From the NCBI RefSeq assembly GCF_013302895.1, contig NZ_VJOK01000001.1:261566-325565 (forward strand): a stretch of DNA of 64,000 nt, written 5' to 3'. The first letter of the stretch is position 1. Each line of letters begins with the position of its first letter. The DNA comes from Streptomyces albus subsp. chlorinus. Lineage in GTDB: Bacteria > Actinomycetota > Actinomycetes > Streptomycetales > Streptomycetaceae. The position numbers and the translations under genes are program-made. Of this stretch, positions 61,591 to 64,000 are shown in pieces. The notes below the pieces were generated by a model. That model made no database searches and had not been told where the DNA came from. It worked only from the letters and a program-made list of their open reading frames with translations.

Positions 61591-62417
61591 ATGAAACAGG
61601 GCATGGCGGAAACCAGGGAACAACGGCGACACCCGGCGCGGTCGATTCCACGCCCGGCAGAGACCGGGCCCGGGCAGGAGTCCGGGCAGGGCGGTGCCGC
61701 CCGAGGACACCTCGGCAGAACCACCCGTCTCGCGGCCGTCGCCGCGGTGGGGCTCGGTGCGGTCGTGCTCACCGGATGCGGCCAGGAGGGCGCGGACGCC
61801 GCCGCCCCAAGAAGGTGGCCGGACAGGCGGTGCCCGCGCCCGGCGACTCCGCCACCAGCCCCTCGCACAAGAAGAGCGCCTCGCCCTCGTCGTCCTCGAA
61901 GTCCGGCGGGGGGAAGGGCGAGGACCGCAAGGCGCGCCCGGGCGCGTCGGGGAACGGCGGCACGGATTCCTCCGGAACCACGGGCGGCTCGGGTTCGGGC
62001 TCCGACGGAGGGACCTCCGGCAGCTCCTCCTGCAAGACCTCCGACCTCGCGTTCAGCACCTCGCACGGCATGGCGGAGGGCAGCCTTCTGGTGAACATCA
62101 AGAACGTCGGCTCCAGCTCCTGCGACCTCACCGGGTTCCCCGGGGCCGACCTCGAGGGCGACGCGGGTCCCGTCATCGCCGCCCGTAACGGCGAAGCGCC
62201 ACCGCCGGTCCATGTGGCGCCCGGCGAGGAGACCCGGTTCACCCTCACCTACCCGCCGAACGACTCGGGCGGCAGCGGGGCCACCTTCAACACCCTTGTG
62301 GTCACCCCGCCCAACCAGACCGAGTCGCGGACCCTCCCGGTCAGCATCAACATGTCCGTCACCGAGAGCCCGTCGTCACCGGGGGTCAGGGTCGGTCCGG
62401 TCGGCGCCGGCAAGTGA
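61591..62417 (+). pseudogene. DUF4232-like lipoprotein, frameshifted
   Basis: From ATG 61591 a frame encodes KQGMAETREQRRHPARSIP and then the lipoprotein signal RLAAVAAVGLGAVVLTGCG, ending at a wrong frame after DAAA. One base later the expected continuation (PKKVAGQAVPAPGD, a Ser/Gly-rich linker, then CKTSDLAFSTSHGMAEGSL ... GSSSCDLTGFPGADLEGD ... ESRTLPVSINMSV) runs to 62417 in another frame. A missing C in the run 61805-61808 explains the break. The last part matches DUF4232, a surface beta-sandwich family. Sequencing error is likely. Confidence 0.8.
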
Positions 62418-62523
62418 TCAGCCGCCGGCATCTGCCGGCGTCCGCACCGCGTCGCCGCCCGCGGCCCGACTTCGGCACCGCACAGCGTGCGCGACCGGGG
62501 GTACGTCATTGACAGGGAACAGT

Positions 62524-62543
62524 GTGAGTGGTTGAGTACTCAC
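62524..62543. promoter_or_regulatory. TetR operator next to its own gene
   Basis: GTGAGT (62524-62529) and ACTCAC (62538-62543) are perfect outer arms, with TGAGTACTCA (62533-62542) a perfect inner palindrome. The site ends at the base before the TetR ATG (62544). GTGAGTGGTTGA from it recurs at 63177-63188. Confidence 0.6.
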
Positions 62544-63110
62544 ATGAAGACGGAACGCCCCCGCCGGCTCTCCACCGCCGAGGAGCGCCGCCGGACGGTG
62601 CTGGCCACCGCTCTGGGCGCCTTCGCGGCGCGCGGCTACTGGGGCACCACCACGACCGAGGTCGCCAAGGCCGCCGGTATCTCCCAGGCGTATGTGTACC
62701 GGCTCTTCCCCAACAAGGAAGTGCTGTTCGTCGCCGTCGTCGAGCACTGCTTCGTCCAGGTGCGGGCCAGCCTGGAGCAGGGCGTCGCGGATGCCTCGGG
62801 CAGCAGCCCGGACGTGGTCCTGGCCGCCATGGGCGACGCCTACTCCCGGCTGATCAGCGACAACGACCTGATGCTGATCCAGTTGCACGCCCAGGCGGCG
62901 GCCGTGTCCGAACCGGCGGTGCGCGAGGCGGTCCGACAGGGCTACGCGCGCCTGGTCGAGTACGTACGCGGCGCCTCGGGCGGCAGTGACCAGCAGGTGC
63001 AGGACTTCTTCGCCCGGGGCATGCTGTGCCACCTGATCGTCTCGGCGGGGGCCGACTCGCTGGACGCCCCCTGGACGCGGACTCTGTCGGCGGGCATCAG
63101 GCACCACTAG
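62544..63110 (+). CDS. TetR-family regulator
   Basis: 188 residues from ATG 62544. HTH at ~10-60 (RRTVLATALGAFAARGYWGTTTTEVAKAAGISQAYVYRLFPNKEVLF), then a helical ligand domain. It is adjacent to the DHA2-type MFS gene at 63195 on the same strand, and both start regions share GTGAGTGGTTGA, so it most likely represses itself and the exporter. Confidence 0.93.
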   Translation: MKTERPRRLSTAEERRRTVLATALGAFAARGYWGTTTTEVAKAAGISQAYVYRLFPNKEVLFVAVVEHCFVQVRASLEQGVADASGSSPDVVLAAMGDAYSRLISDNDLMLIQLHAQAAAVSEPAVREAVRQGYARLVEYVRGASGGSDQQVQDFFARGMLCHLIVSAGADSLDAPWTRTLSAGIRHH

Positions 63111-63176
63111 ACCGCGGCCCGCCTCCGACCCCGACGGGGCGCCTGTGCGGCCCCGTCCCTTTTTTCGAACCAAAGA

Positions 63177-63192
63177 GTGAGTGGTTGACCAC
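63177..63192. promoter_or_regulatory. TetR operator before the MFS gene
   Basis: GTGAGTGGTTGA at 63177-63188 repeats the site before the TetR gene; GTGGTTGACCAC (63181-63192) is an inner palindrome. It ends two bases before the MFS ATG. Confidence 0.55.
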
Positions 63193-63194
63193 AC

Positions 63195-64000
63195 ATGAAC
63201 GTCTCCCTTCGAAAGCCGTCCGGTACCGGCGCGAACACCACCGCCGCGCTCGCCGTCCTGGCCGGCGCGCAGTTCACCGTCATGCTCGCCACCTCGATCG
63301 TGAACGTGGCGCTCCCGAGAATCCGGGCCGGCGTCGCACTGTCGGACAGTGGAACGACGTGGGCGGTCAACGCCTACGGCCTGGCCTTCGGCGCGCTGCT
63401 GCTGGCCGGCGGGCGCGCGGCGGACGTGCTGGGGCGCCGCCGGATTCTGCTGGGCGGCCTCACGGTCTTCGCGCTCTCCTCGCTGGCAGCGGGACTGGCC
63501 ACCTCGCCCGCCGTTCTCATCGCCGCCCGCGCGGTGCAGGGCCTGGCCGCCGCCGCGATCGCCCCCGCCGCGCTGGCCCTGGTCGTGGAGGTGTCGCCGC
63601 CCGGCCCCGCCCGGGGCAGGGCGCTGGGCGTATGGGGCGCGGTCTCCGGGGCAGGAGCCGCTGCCGGAGTGCTCCTCGGCGGAGTGATCACGCAGGCGTG
63701 GGGCTGGCCGTGGATCTTCCACATCGTCGCGGCGGGCACGTTGCTGGTGCTGGTCGCCGCCGCCGTCCACGTACCGCGCGTGCCGGCCGTGCGGGGCGGC
63801 CGCTTCGATCTGGCCGGCACCGTCACCGTCACCCTCTCCCTCACCGCTTTGGTGTGGGGGCTGACCACCGCGCGCAGCGCGGGCTGGACGGACACCCGGG
63901 TGGTGGGCGCCCTCGCCCTCTTCGCGGTTCTCCTCGCCGTCTTCGCCCTGGCCGAGCGGCGGCACCCCGACCCGCTGCTGCCGTCGAGGCTGTTCGCCGG
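63195..64000 (+). CDS. MFS drug exporter, DHA2 type (partial, runs off the window)
   Basis: The first 268 residues from ATG 63195 are seen. AVLAGAQFTVMLATSIVNVALPRI, GGRAADVLGRRRILL (loop 2-3), AARAVQGLAAAAIAPAALALVVE and GVWGAVSGAGAAAGVLLGGV (motif C) mark the 14-helix EmrB/QacA branch. Export of drug-like compounds with proton exchange is expected. Its promoter region carries the TetR-type repeat. The C-terminal half lies beyond the window end. Confidence 0.9.
   Translation, partial: MNVSLRKPSGTGANTTAALAVLAGAQFTVMLATSIVNVALPRIRAGVALSDSGTTWAVNAYGLAFGALLLAGGRAADVLGRRRILLGGLTVFALSSLAAGLATSPAVLIAARAVQGLAAAAIAPAALALVVEVSPPGPARGRALGVWGAVSGAGAAAGVLLGGVITQAWGWPWIFHIVAAGTLLVLVAAAVHVPRVPAVRGGRFDLAGTVTVTLSLTALVWGLTTARSAGWTDTRVVGALALFAVLLAVFALAERRHPDPLLPSRLFA

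Overview
The window is very GC-rich DNA with gene content typical of a Streptomyces-type actinomycete: many GTG starts, stop/start overlaps of the ATGA and GTGA kind, leaderless-looking promoters, XRE regulators with a C-terminal ligand domain, DUF6194/DUF6314/DUF4235 proteins, a FilP-like coiled-coil protein and a Tat-exported glycosidase. No rRNA, tRNA, CRISPR array, intact insertion sequence or phage genes were seen. The density of regulators, transporters and stand-alone enzymes suggests an accessory or chromosome-arm region rather than core housekeeping DNA; this is inference from content.

Layout. 0-5.5 kb: end of a MarR-like gene, an SDR/XRE divergent pair, a decayed ABC ATPase gene, a DUF6223-like protein and a NarL-type two-component system. 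5.5-7.5 kb: a coupled pair made of a cis-prenyltransferase and a squalene/phytoene-synthase-like enzyme. 7.7-12.5 kb: a coupled operon (MHS-type transporter, M20 peptidase, N-acylamino-acid-racemase-like enolase) facing a tandem AsnC regulator. 12.7-16.5 kb: oxidoreductase/GlxA-type regulator pair, a double MerR regulator and a DUF6194 gene. 16.5-22.9 kb: LacI repressor with a visible promoter and operator in front of MFS-hyuA-hyuB. 23-34 kb: small proteins, a second XRE/SDR pair, AhpD-like protein, alpha/beta hydrolase, HxlR/MFS pair, VOC protein, GAPDH and a second GlxA-type regulator.

34-45 kb: a Tat-exported glycosidase, GlsB-type membrane protein, XRE-cupin/GNAT pair, SRPBCC protein, MerR gene coupled to a BtrH-like gene, RNase H, a third XRE/oxidoreductase pair, a cupin and a decayed SDR gene. 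45-48.6 kb: about 1 kb of decayed DNA, then a histone-H1-like protein and a FilP-like coiled-coil protein. 48.8-54.8 kb: CDF metal exporter with a divergent ArsR regulator, a second ArsR regulator, YceI and small proteins. 54.9-57.2 kb: dgdR/dgdA for dialkylglycine (2-aminoisobutyrate) use. 57-64 kb: methyltransferases, an MFS/HxlR pair, a DUF4232-like lipoprotein and a TetR/MFS pair running off the end.

Two themes stand out. First, catabolism of unusual amino acids and derivatives: racemase/M20, hyuAB and dgdA, each with its own regulator and two with their own transporter. Second, repeated divergent regulator/enzyme or regulator/transporter pairs, many with clear inverted repeats in the shared intergenic region. 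Three genes (histidine kinase, BtrH-like, DUF4232-like) each carry a one-base deletion at a G or C run and would read through if one base were restored, so read support there should be checked before calling them pseudogenes.
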